From Datisca glomerata (Eukaryota > Streptophyta > Magnoliopsida > Cucurbitales > Datiscaceae), in the NCBI GenBank assembly GCA_003255025.1, contig QANY01009435.1:372001-436000 (forward strand): a DNA stretch of 64,000 nt. Direction: 5' to 3'. Under the pieces are notes generated by a model. It was not told the DNA's origin. It saw nothing but the letters and a program-made list of their open reading frames with translations, and ran no database searches. Made by a program: the position numbers and the translations under genes. Of the stretch, positions 36,300-47,650 are shown one piece after another; the stretch's first letter is position 1; each line of letters starts with the position of its first letter.

Positions 36300-36660
36300 T
36301 TTCGAAAGCAAATTACAGCTCTCAATATCACATACCCAAACTCAATTCCATTCTTCTTGTTTTCGTTCTTCTACCGATCACTGCCAACTACTCTCTCTCT
36401 TTCTAATCCCGAATCCTGACTCTTCTTCATTAGCTTCGAAACTTCTTTCAATTCACTCTACTCTCTCCTTGTTGACAAAGCCTCTCAGAACGGAATATGA
36501 TAGCCCAAAAGAAAAGGTTACCAAAAGCTACAAATAAAGAAAACTGAGAGGGAAACAGAGATACTCTTAATTCACCATAGATTTCAATTATGCTCAACTA
36601 ACTGAATGTGATAGACTCTGACTCTACGATCAAAAGCAACATCAGGTTTTGATATGAGAT

Positions 36661-36665
36661 AGACA

Positions 36666-36702
<37 letters not shown>
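36661..36702. repeat. (CA)n(GA)n microsatellite in the PHL8-like leader
   Basis: About 22 bp of CA then 20 bp of GA, roughly 360 bp upstream of the ATG; probably in the 5' leader or core promoter. Confidence 0.9.
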
Positions 36703-36958
36703 GAAATTCTTGAAGACAAAGGAACATTTAAGAGCAAAGCACGGCGACGAATCTAAAGCTAACATCAAAGCCAAATTAAAAACTCATTACTAAACGACGA
36801 ATCAAGTGAGTTTATTAGCTCTAATTATTCGCCGTTTGATGTTGTTCGTTTACAATGCATCAGGGGTTGACTCTAAATCGACGATGCAGAATTGATGATA
36901 AAACAAGCACGAGTGATGTAGAGGATTAGTGCAAGAACGCCACGTATATGCCAGAGTG

Positions 36959-37140
36959 GAATATTCGCCGGCGAACAAGGGAATGGAATATTCGCCGGCG
37001 AACAAGGGAATGGAATATTCGGAGCGTCACGTGGCGAGTCTACAATGTTGGGGTATGGCAGAAAGGTGTGGTCCAGCCATGAAGGACACGTGTCGGAGAT
37101 CAATAAGAAGCGGGGATTAGGAAGTGACGGTGGAATATTC
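36959..37140 (-). promoter_or_regulatory. Cluster of four P1BS (PHR1-binding) sites and two G-boxes
   Basis: GAATATTC, a perfect palindromic instance of the P1BS element GNATATNC, occurs at 36959-36966, 36986-36993, 37013-37020 and 37133-37140. The first three are carried by a 27-bp tandem repeat that also contains the palindrome TTCGCCGGCGAA. CACGTG G-boxes lie at 37028-37033 and 37087-37092. The block is GC-rich in an AT-rich window and lies 660-840 bp upstream of a MYB-CC gene, the family that binds P1BS. Confidence 0.65.
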
Positions 37141-37994
37141 TGCCCGGCTCCGGCCGAAGGTGAGGAGTGGGCCGCCAATAGGGGAAGTGCACCGTCTCGC
37201 ACGAGTTACCGCCCGTGATTCAATGGTGATTTCAGTACAAAAAGGAGAAAGAATGTGAAATTGATTGAGGGTTTGAGTGAGTGATACATGGTAGAAATTG
37301 TCAAGTTAAATCAAAATAACTCATAAAAATGAAGCTATGAGAGATTAAGTTGTGTACCTTGCTGAGAGAGAGATCACGAAGGAGATGAACTTTTACTCTT
37401 CAAAGAGTGTCTAAAGGGTTTTTTTTTTGGTAACGTATACCCTACTACACTAGTCATTTTATAGAATTACACCATTACATTAATTTTTACTTATCCTAAT
37501 TCTTGGTCATCTTCAATTCAAAATCGACTTGTGAAGTTACCAAAAAATCCCTTCATGAATTACAAACGACGGTTTGAAAAAAATGATGATTATACATTTT
37601 CATTACATGAAACTTCATCCCTTCGTGTGCCCCACTTGCATTTCCTTCATTTCTCTCTTACTGTTACTATCTTTCTCTCTCGAAGTCGCAACATCTCTCG
37701 TTCTGTAAATTCTTGAGTCTTCGTCTCCCACAGTAAGAATAAACAACAAGGTAAGTTTTCGATTTTCCTAAGTTTTTGTTCTGAATTCTGAGATATTTTT
37801 TCTAGGTTTTGAGGCATTTTTAGGTTTCTGAGGGTTTTTTTTTTTTTCTGAATTTACGTGTTTCTGTTTTTTGTGGATGTCTGAATCATAATGATGTTAT
37901 TTTTTAGATTTCTAATATTTTTTCTAGGTTTATGAGTGTTTTTTTCTCCTGGGTTTCTGAGTGTTTTAACTGGGTTTCTAAGGTTCTGGTTTTG

Positions 37995-38110
37995 GTGGGT
38001 GTCTGTTTTCTAGGTTACACGAGAGTCGTGTAAGCCTCGTGTAAGCTACATAAGGAAACAAGGGTTGTGTAAGCCTTGTGTAGGCTATATAAGGACTACA
38101 CGAGCATCTG
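37995..38110. repeat. CGTGTAG inverted-repeat array, block 2a
   Basis: Short block with TACACGAGAGTCGTGTAAGC and variants, just upstream of the DUF1985 exon; the counterpart of block 1b in MULE 1. Confidence 0.7.
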
Positions 38111-38114
38111 TACA

Positions 38115-38390
38115 TTTCTTGTTCTTATGTGTGCCTTGAATATTCTACAGGTTATGGCTCATTAAATATGCAACTAAGATGCATCCATGACGTTAACAGA
38201 ATTCCAAAAGCAAGGGTCAATGCAAAGTGCAATACCCATTGCATAAAGGTTATCAAGATCAAGCTGACAACTTCTCAACTCTCCCTATTTGGGGAGACAT
38301 GTTTTGACCATCTCCTTGATCTTCCATCTGAGGAGGAAATCTGGTTTCTTGTCAATGGGGAACCACTGTGCTTCTCCAAGAAGGAGTTTT
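38115..38390 (+). pseudogene. DUF1985/Ulp1-type captured gene, N-terminal exon relic
   Basis: Open frame giving CNTHCIKVIKIKLTTSQLSL, ETCFDHLLDLPSEEEIWFLV and NGEPLCFSKKEF, the N-terminal half of the DUF1985 domain (compare the TCFSHLLDI and GKAIRFSKREF readings of the third element). At about 38390 the exon runs straight into the CGTGTAG array, so the open frame to 38440 ends in repeat-encoded residues. The next exon, present in MULE 1, is gone. Function unknown. Confidence 0.6.
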
Positions 38391-38394
38391 CATG

Positions 38395-38800
38395 TAGCCT
38401 ACACGAGGCCTTTCACGGTCATCGTGTAGGCTTTGTGTAGCCTACACGATGACTTCACACAGCATCGTGTATACTACACGATTACTTCACGGACCCGATA
38501 GGCTTCATGTAGGCTAATTAAACTTCATGACATTATTAACACAAGTATATTTCTATATTTAAGTGGTTTGGTCATCCCGATGACTTCACAGGCATCGTGT
38601 AGGTTTCATGTAGCATACACGATGACTTCACGGGTATCGTATAGACTACATGATGACTTCAGGGGTATCGTATAGACTACACGATGACTTTACGGGCATC
38701 GTATTGTCTTCATGTAGCCTACACGATGACTTTACGAGCATCGTGTAGTCATCGTGCAGACTACACGATGACTTCACGGGAATCATGTATGATTCATGTA
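38395..38800. repeat. CGTGTAG inverted-repeat array, block 2b
   Basis: Densest block: many copies of TACACGATGACTTCACGGGC with CATCGTGTAG, forming dyads with perfect 9-bp arms. Followed (38800-38930) by the 3' transposase flank that also follows the stop codon of MULE 1. Confidence 0.8.
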
Positions 38801-38943
38801 GGCTAATCAAACTTTATGACATTATTAAATAACAAACCCAAATATATTTTTATATTAATATTTAATTTGTCTACAAATGTCACTGTTTATATTTAAGTGG
38901 CTTGGTCATCCAGTTGAAATAGAGGAATTGAATTTTTGCACGT

Positions 38944-39348
38944 TTATCGGTTGTGGCCAATATGCCCATAACGTTTGCACTTCATTCTCTGTACTTCCTC
39001 ACCACAACGTTTGCCAATTTGCCCACAACTTATGTTGACACTGAAATTAAGCCGAACATATTCAATTATGTGTTTTGTATACATACGTCTAACACTCGTA
39101 TATTTGGACCGTATTGAATGACTAATCAATGAATATGTAGCTTGACGGTGTTCATGTCTCAATACTTCAATTATGCATGTATGCGTATTGATGAACTTTG
39201 TAACTTTGAAGCATGGACAATTTTTCAATTTCATGGTCCGTAACCTCCATTGGCATATTTTCTCAACACATACAAGTACTAATATTGACTGTTTTGACTT
39301 GAAGAAAACAAACTTAAATTTTCTTCGAATGACCATTCTCCTTAACAA
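38944..39348 (-). pseudogene. MuDR-type transposase N-terminus fused to zinc knuckle
   Basis: The minus-strand frame starts with MLRRMVIRRKFKFVFFKSKQ and contains the DNA-binding zinc-finger region (CVEKICQWRLRTMKLKNCPC ... HTCIIEVLRHEHRQAT). After SVNISCGQ it jumps directly to GEEVQRMKCKRYGHIGHNR, the C-terminal knuckle seen in MULE 1 at about 1204-1275. Some 1.4 kb of catalytic core is missing. The second knuckle Cys is Tyr and the residue after HNR is a stop. It would encode a 134-residue DNA-binding piece without catalytic residues if expressed. Confidence 0.8.
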
Positions 39349-39659
39349 ATAACTGTAAATCTCTATCCTTTAAAATTTCAGTAGGAGGGCAGGGGATATG
39401 ACTTCTATAAAGAAATTTGATGGACATATCATACTTTGAGGGGTCTATTGGAGTTTTTCATGCAATATACCCAATAGCTCGTGGTAAGTGCAGTTAGAAG
39501 ATATCTCCAATAATTTGGTCTTCTCTCCACTAAAAGACCATGTTGTACCATTTTCACCAAATCTCCATCATGGATTACAAAAATTCAAACTTCAGACATA
39601 CCTGTATATACATTAATGAAGGAAGTCAGTACAAGAAGAATATATAATGAAATAGAATA

Positions 39660-40005
39660 TTACACGATGATCGTGTAGTGTACACGAGGCTTTCACGGGC
39701 ATCGTGTAGACCTCATGTACTGTAATAAGTCATACACCATGACTACACGATGACCATGTAGTGTAAACGAGTGTATTACACGATGATCGTGTAGTCCTCG
39801 TGTAGTGTAATAGATACTACACGAGGCTCACAAACTGCTGAAGAAGTTCCTGATGCACTACACGTTGATCGTGTATTGTACACGAGGACTACACGGGGCT
39901 CGTGTACCCCACTTATAATCTACACGATGACTACACAAGACTCATGTAGTACTCGTGTATACCTCGTTTAACACTACACCGTCATCCTTGTAGTGATCTT
40001 GTATA
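39660..40005. repeat. CGTGTAG inverted-repeat array, block 2c
   Basis: Array on the 5' side of the transposase (TACACGATGATCGTGTAGTG and TACACGAGGCT variants). It shows that the dyads occur at both ends of the element, not only around the DUF1985 exons. Confidence 0.75.
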
Positions 40006-40184
40006 ATAAATGAATCTCATACAACGTTCCAAAAAGAAGAAAATAAATAAGTATTCTCAGAAAACTCATGAAAATGAAAAACCCATGAAAGAAGGAAGAA
40101 GACAAGTAAATATTTTCAAAAAGAATAAAATAAGACTTATACATATTCCAGAGAGAAAAACTAACAATCTTTTACTGTTGCAGG

Positions 40185-40300
40185 AAGAAGGAAAAAGGCG
40201 AAGAAGAAGACGAAGAAGAAAACGAAGAGGAAAACGAAGAAGAAAACGAAGAGGAAAACGAAGAAGAAAATGTAGAAGAAGTAGAAAAAGTGAAAAATGA
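40185..40300. repeat. GAAGAAGAAAAC low-complexity repeat
   Basis: Purine-rich repeat that reads as Arg/Lys-rich or Glu/Asn-rich protein depending on frame. It lies between MULE 2 and the next transposase relic and may be part of the latter's acidic leader. No function is claimed. Confidence 0.8.
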
Positions 40301-40363
40301 AGAAGGAGAAATGGGGTGGGTAGGGAGGTTTTGAGTGTTAAATGAGTAGACCATGACATTTGA

Positions 40364-41125
40364 TTGACAACTTGTAAGAAGGACAATGGGGAAAAAGTGA
40401 AAAAAAGTGATGATAATGAGAATGGCATAGATTATGTTATTGATGAGGATGGGTATGCTGATGAATCTGAAGATGAGTTTGGTAATGATTCTGGTGATAG
40501 TTTTGATGATGAGCAAGATGATGGTTATGAACATGAAGGATTGTTTGATGATAGTTTTAAGCTCACAGATGTAGTTTCGGATTATGCTGGTAGTGATGAT
40601 GTTAGGAGTGCTCATTCATCCAGTGATGAGGATAATGCTCGTCATCATTATCTTGAATTTCATGACGAGATAGGGTTTACGAAACCAATTGATTTACAGA
40701 AGGGTATGATCTTTAGTTCACACAAAGTCTTCAAGAAAGTATTGAAGGAGTATGCAATAAAGAAAGGCTTTGATTATGTGTTAAAAAAGAATGACCGAAC
40801 ACGAGTAATTGCAATATGTAAGAGAGGTTGTGAATGGAGGATCCACGCGTCCCTACCACAAAACATGAGGCATTTTAGATAAGAGCTTTCTCCTAGAATA
40901 TGTTAAATGTAGTAAGCACCGAATAAACTCAAAGATTACTGTAAGTTGGATATCTCTTAATTATTGAGAACATTTTCGAGATGATCCTACTTGGTTGATT
41001 GTTGCGTTGAAAACACAACTGGTGAGGGACTACAATGTGAATGTTAACATTCATAAATGATACAAGGCAAAGACCATGATGTCTTAATCGGAGATCTATA
41101 CCCACAAAAGCAATACCGCACAAAA
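40364..41125 (+). pseudogene. Second MuDR-type transposase, N-terminal relic
   Basis: An open frame of 172 residues (40364-40882) has a long acidic leader (NGIDYVIDEDGYADESEDEF), then the MuDR DNA-binding domain: IDLQKGMIFSSHKVFKKVLK, EYAIKKGFDYVLKKNDRTRV and CKRGCEWRIHASLPQN. A stop at 40880 and shifts follow, with homologous scraps to about 41125. Orientation and sequence differ from MULE 2, so this is a separate element. No catalytic core remains in the window. Confidence 0.75.
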
Positions 41126-41262
41126 TCCTCTCTTCTTACAGTACCACCAGAAGATCTCCAAGAAGAAGAAGATGCTACTGTCATTAAATTATTCAGGAAA
41201 TAACCTGAATTAATCATACAATGACAAAATTAAGCACTTTTGGATCTTCAGGAAATAACCTT

Positions 41263-41594
41263 AAAAAAAAACTAAACCGCAATAAAAATTGGGTTTCAAA
41301 AGTTAACTAAAAAGTGGGTTTGAATTTTTTGTTGTTGAAAATACCTGCAAAAAAGTCCATTACACAATCTCATAATGGGAAGATTATCGTGTTTGATTTG
41401 TAAAAACTTTTTAATTATTAGATGTATAAGAGAATATATTTTAACTGTTTTAATCCTTCCAATGTTTTTACATAATATTTAATTAAAAAGTATTTTAAAA
41501 ATTGTTATTAATAATCACCTAAAAAGGAATATTAAAAATGAGATGTAAAGATTTAAAGATAAAAATTGTATTAAAAATTCACTAAATCCTATTA
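41263..41594. repeat. Direct repeat, copy 1 (about 332 bp)
   Basis: Nearly identical to 49888-50220 (offset 8625-8626 bp), starting AAAAAACTAAACC and ending AAATCCTATTA. AT-rich, non-coding. It contains GCAAAAAAGTCCATTAC, which resembles a MULE terminus read outward. Confidence 0.85.
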
Positions 41595-41639
41595 AGTTAG
41601 AGAAACCCCATGCCGAATCATTATGTCATGATGATTATT

Positions 41640-43447
41640 TACTATACTCCATGGTTGATGAGGAATATAGATTTCTAAGAAGATTTAGATACCTGAATTT
41701 TGATTACCTTATGAGATTTTTAAATGATAATCTAGCTAAAGTCATGGATTCTTAAATGTGAAAAAAATCACTCAGAAAATGTTCCATCAAAGGAATCTTT
41801 TGCCTAGAATTTCATGAAATTCTATGTGAAAAGTTAAAGGCTTGTGGGTTCGGTCGATTAAGGTCGTCTCCTGCAATTAGTGTTGTTTTCAATGATATCA
41901 GTCTGCCGTCAAACAAACACGAAGTTGCATTGAAGAGATTGTGGGCAGACTTGTCGAGTGAACTTTTACAACTCACATATTCTAACTGCTCTGAATCCAT
42001 TGAAGCGTCTTTTGAATTTTTAGCTGTTCCCGGCTTATTACAGTTAGCTCCCTCCTAAGGAACCCTTCAGGTCACAACAAATAGTGGTCAAAAATCAAGT
42101 GCGGCGTCCTGATGCACTTGTTGGTCCATTACTTCCTCTTCCTTCTTTGCTTACCCTACATTAGTTACGTAATGGGGTTTAAACTTTGAAGAAGAAGAGA
42201 TCCAGAGTTTTCTTGGAGTTAGAATTTGTTGAGCAATTCAATGAAGTTAAGCGGGGGCGGGTGAAATGGTTTTATCACATTCTGGCAAGGATATTTATGA
42301 TGATCTTGTCATCTCTCTTGCGGACGACAGAGAAGATATGTCGTTGAGCTGTCAAAAGCAGAAACTTTTTGGTTCATACCACACATATGCTTTCAAATGG
42401 TCTACTGCAAATGATGTAAAAAGCAACTCAATTTACAGGGACGATGTGTTTGATACGATGATTTTCAAAGTACCAGAGGGGAAGCTTATTTCTGATAATA
42501 AATTTGAGACAGTTGGGCTAGAGCTTTTTGATGATCTATGCCCCATGGAGTTGAGGTTTGATTCTCAGCCTTTGAACTTTGAACCAGATGAATTGAAGGC
42601 TTACAATATACTAAAGAGGCAATTGTCAAAATGGTAAGGAAGTTTTGACTTATACCAGCAATTTTGCAGCCTGTCTAAGTGTGATAAACAATGGCATTCT
42701 TTGTATTCGCAAAACCGTTTTGCCACTTGATTTCTTATGTCAAGCATCAAAATTTATAGTTAAGACATTTGCGTTTGGGCAACATTCGGGAGCACATGGT
42801 TGAAATTGAGTGAATACACGTTTTTAGAAGGAAGAGCTACACAGGTGCTTTCTTTATCTGGTCTTTTTCCTTTTCTATTTCTTTTAATGCCATAAAGCTA
42901 TGCATTGGGTGTTCAAATAGATAGTAGAAAAATATTGTTCAATGTTTCATGCGACTTGTCCTGTAGTGATACAATTTTATGCACTACTAGTGCTATTAGT
43001 CTAGCAAAATTTTACCGGTGGGATAGCAAGTTCACTTTTCACATCCTATCCTTGTGGGAGAGAAAGATCTGGCTTTTGAAGATATCTCTGCATGTTGCTT
43101 TTTGGTGCTTGGGAAAATTTGTACTCAACCATTTTTCATTTGGGTTTGGCCAAGGAATATTGTAAATCATCTAGTGGAATGCTACTTATCTATCTAATAT
43201 CTATAATATTTTATATACGCGAACTGATGTAGGGCAATATAATTGGGTTGTAAAAATCTTTTTGAATTTGATTTCATATGCGCTCGTTGAACATCTACCA
43301 TAATATCGTTTGATATGTCTCAGAAAGGAATGGTCAAATCAAACTGTCGGAGTGTTTCCTTGGACCGTAGTGTCCCTAGTAATTCACTGCTGATGTTGGC
43401 AAATCATGGATTGGTGCCCTGTTTGCACTACCTTGCTATTCGATCAA
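41640..43447 (+). pseudogene. Unrecognised plant gene, 5' exon remains
   Basis: I do not recognise this gene. Coding-like stretches: about 41830-42000 (ALKRLWADLSSELLQLTYSN, broken); 42266-42631, open (VLSHSGKDIYDDLVISLADD, CQKQKLFGSYHTYAFKWSTA, GLELFDDLCPMELRFDSQPL) ending at the good donor ATG|GTAAGG; and 43324-43447 (VKSNCRSVSLDRSVPSNSLL, HGLVPCLHYLAIRS) bounded by CTCAG and GTAAGA. The long open piece and matching splice sites look like a once-normal host gene. Stops in the first stretch (for example near 42055) show decay. Later exons seem to be at 44186-44282 and 48265-48649, split by the PLGG1 duplicate. Confidence 0.5.
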
Positions 43448-44109
43448 GTAAGACCATTTTCATAAGCGCACGAAATAGTTGTTCGTGTTTGAGATTTAAT
43501 GTGATTGTTTCCTTTCCATCTTAAATGATATTTTATATGTAATATTGACTAAGACCATCTGTATTTTATGGTGGATGTGATTGGTTTAGGGGACTTTAGA
43601 GAGACGTTGTGAGCCTAAAATATTGCTTCGTACAAATGTGTACTAATGGACAGAGTCCCTGACTTATGCATTAGCGCTCAAAGGTGGTGTACTTACTAAG
43701 TGGTATAGTCTTTGTTTTAAAGGATGAGCTTGTGTGCCAAGAGGGAGACTTCTACTTACAGGATTATAAATAAAGTTGAATTTTTTTTTGTTTGGAATTT
43801 TAACGGCAAATACATGTTTTATCTAGTGCGTATAGGTTGTTGAAAACTTCATTGGTTTATTGTTAAGTTCTTGGTTCTTTTACGCTGTGTACCGCATGCA
43901 TTGGCAATGGTGTGCTTTTCCTGGTTTTTGAGGCATTCTGTAAACACACTTCCATAGTTTTAAACATATTGTTTTTCATGCTAAGTAGAATGTGCAAATT
44001 GTAATTGTGTGTGGGTCCTTTATCAACATGCGTGCAATGATTCTCAAATGGAAGCATCTTCATTCTTCAAGCATTCTAGGTGGGATTCAACTTTTTTTTT
44101 TCCATCACG

Positions 44110-44312
44110 ATTTTCTTATCTTTTTCTAAGTGGTTCCTTCTTTTAGAAGCGAGTTAGTGACTAATTGGAGTACCGAAACTGACCCGAATTGCTTTCGAAG
44201 TTTTCAATCATTGTGATTCCCCCACGCCAATCTGTTACTCTTCCTGAGCATGTCTACGATTTGGAAGGAGCCACAAATGGAAGGTATGTCCGTCTGCAAT
44301 CAATGGTTGTGC
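44110..44312 (+). repeat. Duplicated exon block of the unknown gene, left copy
   Basis: About 200 bp from TTTTTCTAAGTGGTTCCTTC to ATGGTTGTGCTT, repeated at 48200-48400. It contains an exon-like frame ending at GGAAG|GTATG (FSIIVIPPRQSVTLPEHVYD, LEGATNGR). The PLGG1 duplicate begins at its right edge. Confidence 0.8.
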
Positions 44313-44666
44313 TTAAAGAAAATACAACCTGATGCAGTTTCCTTGACTCAATATGTATTTCTGAATTAAAAATTAAAAAAACATATATTTGTAGTTTGTT
44401 TCTGAGCTTCTTCTTTTTCGGTTGGTTGTTATTGAACTTCCTAAACCCTGCTCAACAGAAAATGCAATTTTACAAACTTTTCCTGCTTTTACTGGTGATG
44501 ACAATAGTTTAACATTACTAAACTTAATATTATCGGTGGTTTTCAGAAGGATAATGAAGTTACTTATCATCATTAGATTCATTACTAATATGCTTCCTGT
44601 TATTTGAATCTATCCGGATTGCTAGTGTGTCGTAGTTATTTTATATAATTTTTTTTATTTAGTCTA

Positions 44667-44716
<50 letters not shown>

Positions 44717-47650
44717 CATGCATCATAAGTGCAATTATATGCTTCCATGTACTGGTGTTATGCAGTTGGAGGCTGGCTAGCTACACTTTGTGTTGCGGGA
44801 TATACAGCTTTAGCAGTTAGAAATATTGTAAAGTAGACTGAAATGACAGATGCTGAGCCAATGGAAAAACCATCTGCTTTGTCTTCCATTGAGGTGTGGA
44901 GTTGGAGTGGAGTTTTCCTCTTATCATTCGTTGCTGCATTACTGTATCTAACAGCACTAGGGACAAGTGGTCGAACGTGCCTCCTTTCCTACTTGCGCCT
45001 ACTGTGTTAGGCTACATGGTTGGTTGTGGGTAAATTTTCATCTTCCTCTTTTCAGCACCTCTGACAAATAAAACATTGACCAAGTACTTATGAGAATACT
45101 TTCATTTAATTGTTTGGATATTTTTTAGATTATAAAATTCTCACTGGCTAGCGGACATCTATTTTCCAGTTTACCATCAAATGTGAAGAAGGTTTTCCAC
45201 CCAATCATCTGCTGTGCACTATCAGCAGATTTGGCAGCATTCGCTTTTGGATATCTATCCAAATCTGGGCTTGATCCGGTGCTAGGTATTATCTTCTTGC
45301 TCATTTTCCTAGCCAGGCTACGCTAGAAGAAAATACTGAATATAGAACAGTACAACATATGGGAACTCATCCATCTATAGCACTACTTGTTAGATTGCAA
45401 ATTAGCTGTTTAAGTCTTCTCTAAGGTTACAATTCTTCTGACTTCTTTGTTCTTTTCCAATGTAATTAGACAATGGTGAAGATAAAAGAAAAACAGGTTT
45501 TGAGCAACGCCCCTAATGATTCAACTCACTACTATATTTGTTTTTCTTTTTTGTTGAAATAAAATGATAATTTCTTACATCCACATTACTTGATTGAAAG
45601 AGAGGGTCAAGAGATATTCACAAATTTATGAGTATAAATCAACTAGGCACACGAAAGGTAAAGACACTCCTGGTTCAATAACGAGAAATTATCCTTAAAA
45701 AAGTGAAGGCAATTAGGAGGACAAATGATTGATCATACAATCTCACTAAGATTCTTAGAGGTAGTTTCCCATTGGTAGTCTGCTTAAAAAGGGTTGGTTC
45801 ATAGTTCATGATGCATCAGAGAAATCTACCTAACAATACTAGAGTATCCAATCTTATAATACTTGGGACGATGGAACCATGTCTTAGGTGGTTATTAAAG
45901 GAAATCACTCTCTCTTCCTGTGACACAATCCAGTACGCTTTTATGCCTAACATAATTTGTTGTGTTGCTATAATATCGAGTAATCTAAAATTCTGTTTAA
46001 TTACTGAAATTTGTTTCTTAATGTGCTTAGGGTATTACCTGACAAAGGTGTCATCAAACCCTGGAGCTGGTGATATTCTAATGGGACTTTTGGATCTGTT
46101 ATTCTCTCATTTGCTTTCTCAATGTTCAAACAGAGAATGGTATTATCATCTGTGTGTCAGTTTAGATGTCGAGTTTCATTTTCTACATTTTGAATTATAT
46201 ATTATTACAATTATATTTTATTAGAATCTTGGATATCTTATCAGTGTCTAGATTACTGAAATATTTTCCTCAATAACATTTGTTTTCCCATATATTTCAG
46301 CTTGTAAAGAGACACGCGGCTGAAATTTTCACCTGTCATTCTCTCAACAAATCTCCTATACTCAACCGCTCTTGTTGGATGACTTATCGGGTTGGAGCCA
46401 GAATTAACTATCTCCATTCTACCCAGATGCATAACCGTGGCATTAGCACTTTAGCATATTCTCCTTGTTTGAATGTATAACGGTCTAGCAGTTCTTCTTG
46501 GAGTTTTATGTGTCTTCATATCGTCCCATAAATGAACTTTAACCGTAGTTAATTGGAGAAATCGCCTCGTTTCTAACACCACTAAGTATGTAGTTTAGTT
46601 TTACGAAACTTAATCACTTTTGAGTGATTCTATTTACCCTTTGTTTGTAGGTGCCAATTCATCTCTCACAGCAGCTGTAGTTGTAGTAACTGGCCTGGTT
46701 GGAGCAAATTTTGTCCAAGCCACACTTGACAAACTAAAGTTTCGAGATCCTATTCCCTGAGGAATAGCAACCGCTTCTAGGTATGTATTTCCGTGATAAT
46801 GAACGTATCAACACTACAGTCTTATGATGTTTCAGAATGTATCTTAAATTATACTACTTGTTTGATTGTATCCAGTGCTCATGGATTGGGAACAGCAGCA
46901 TTATCGGCCAAGGAACCTGAGGCTCTACCATTTTGTGCTATTGGTTATGCCCTGAATGGAATATTTGGTTCTTTGATTTGCTCACTTCCTGCAGTTAGGC
47001 AAAGCTTGGTTGCAGTTGGCTGAAATGTGCATCTCTTTTAACTACAATCTCATTCGTCCTCTCGAGTTATATCTTCGCACTGTACAGGGGAATCGACGAT
47101 AGACATGACGTTTTTAGCGTTGTCTTGTACAGATAAACGGTGTTAATCAAACTCCATCACCGTAGTGTTAGAATTTTGGTAGTTTATATGCAAGGGCTTC
47201 ACAAAACAAAAATGGTGGATTGTTAACTTCTGCATTATTAGATCCATTTTAAGCAAAGCAAAGTTCGAAGATGTCAAACCCCCTCCCAACGGAAATGTTG
47301 GATTGTTTCTGTTTCTTCTTTCCATTGTCAAGATTGTTCTGATTGCCTCCATTTTTCAACAACTTTAGAACTATAGTTGTTTGGATCACTACTACTTAGG
47401 ATTTAATCTCTGCAACGCAATTTAATTAGTACGGGGTAAAGAAACATAGCTTCCAAAATATAGTTTGCCGGTGACATCCTCTAGTTTCAAATTCTATACG
47501 GACACCTCCTTTGGTTCTGTTTACCTATAAATAAGCCTATATGAAAAATTTCCCCCTAACTATCCTCACAACTTGCATTCTTTTGTAAGATGTCTTATAT
47601 ATTCAAATACTGATTTGTGCAAGTTATAAAATGTAAACAAATAATAAATG
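44312..47650 (+). pseudogene. PLGG1 duplicate lacking exons 1-2
   Basis: Copy of 55908-59225 of the intact PLGG1 gene, introns included, so a DNA-level duplication rather than a retrocopy. It starts inside intron 2. Counterparts of exons 3-8 lie at about 44768-45030, 45174-45286, 46032-46137, 46302-46480, 46653-46781 and 46876-47023. Damage: a TAG inserted after AVRNIVK in exon 3 (44834-44836), frameshifts in exons 3, 5 and 6, and a TGA replacing Arg in KFRDPIP in exon 7. With no transit peptide and these breaks it cannot make the carrier. A (CT)n run of about 45 bp at 44667-44712 is much longer than in the parent. Confidence 0.92.

Larger units (their letters stand above)
37415..40010 (-). 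mobile_element. MULE 2: inverted second copy of the CGTGTAG MULE family
   Basis: The left end at 37415 (AGGGTTTTTTTTTTGGTAAC) matches the right end of MULE 1 in reverse complement over about 250 bp. The transposase relic is on the minus strand, the DUF1985 relic on the plus strand, and three blocks of the CGTGTAG dyad array lie within. The right border is unclear; the dyad repeat ends at about 40005. Internal deletions removed the transposase core and most of the DUF1985 gene. Confidence 0.7.

Noticed and set aside
36299..36311. Start of the PHL8-like protein four codons upstream
   Set aside because: The upstream in-frame codon is TTG, not ATG; the first ATG is at 36299 and gives the family-typical start.
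40010..40615. Arg/Lys-rich and Ser/Phe-rich open frames
   Set aside because: Low-complexity GAA repeat read in different frames; no start context, conservation or splice evidence.
44312..47650. Retrocopy of PLGG1
   Set aside because: Introns and 3' flank are copied too, so it is a DNA-level duplication.
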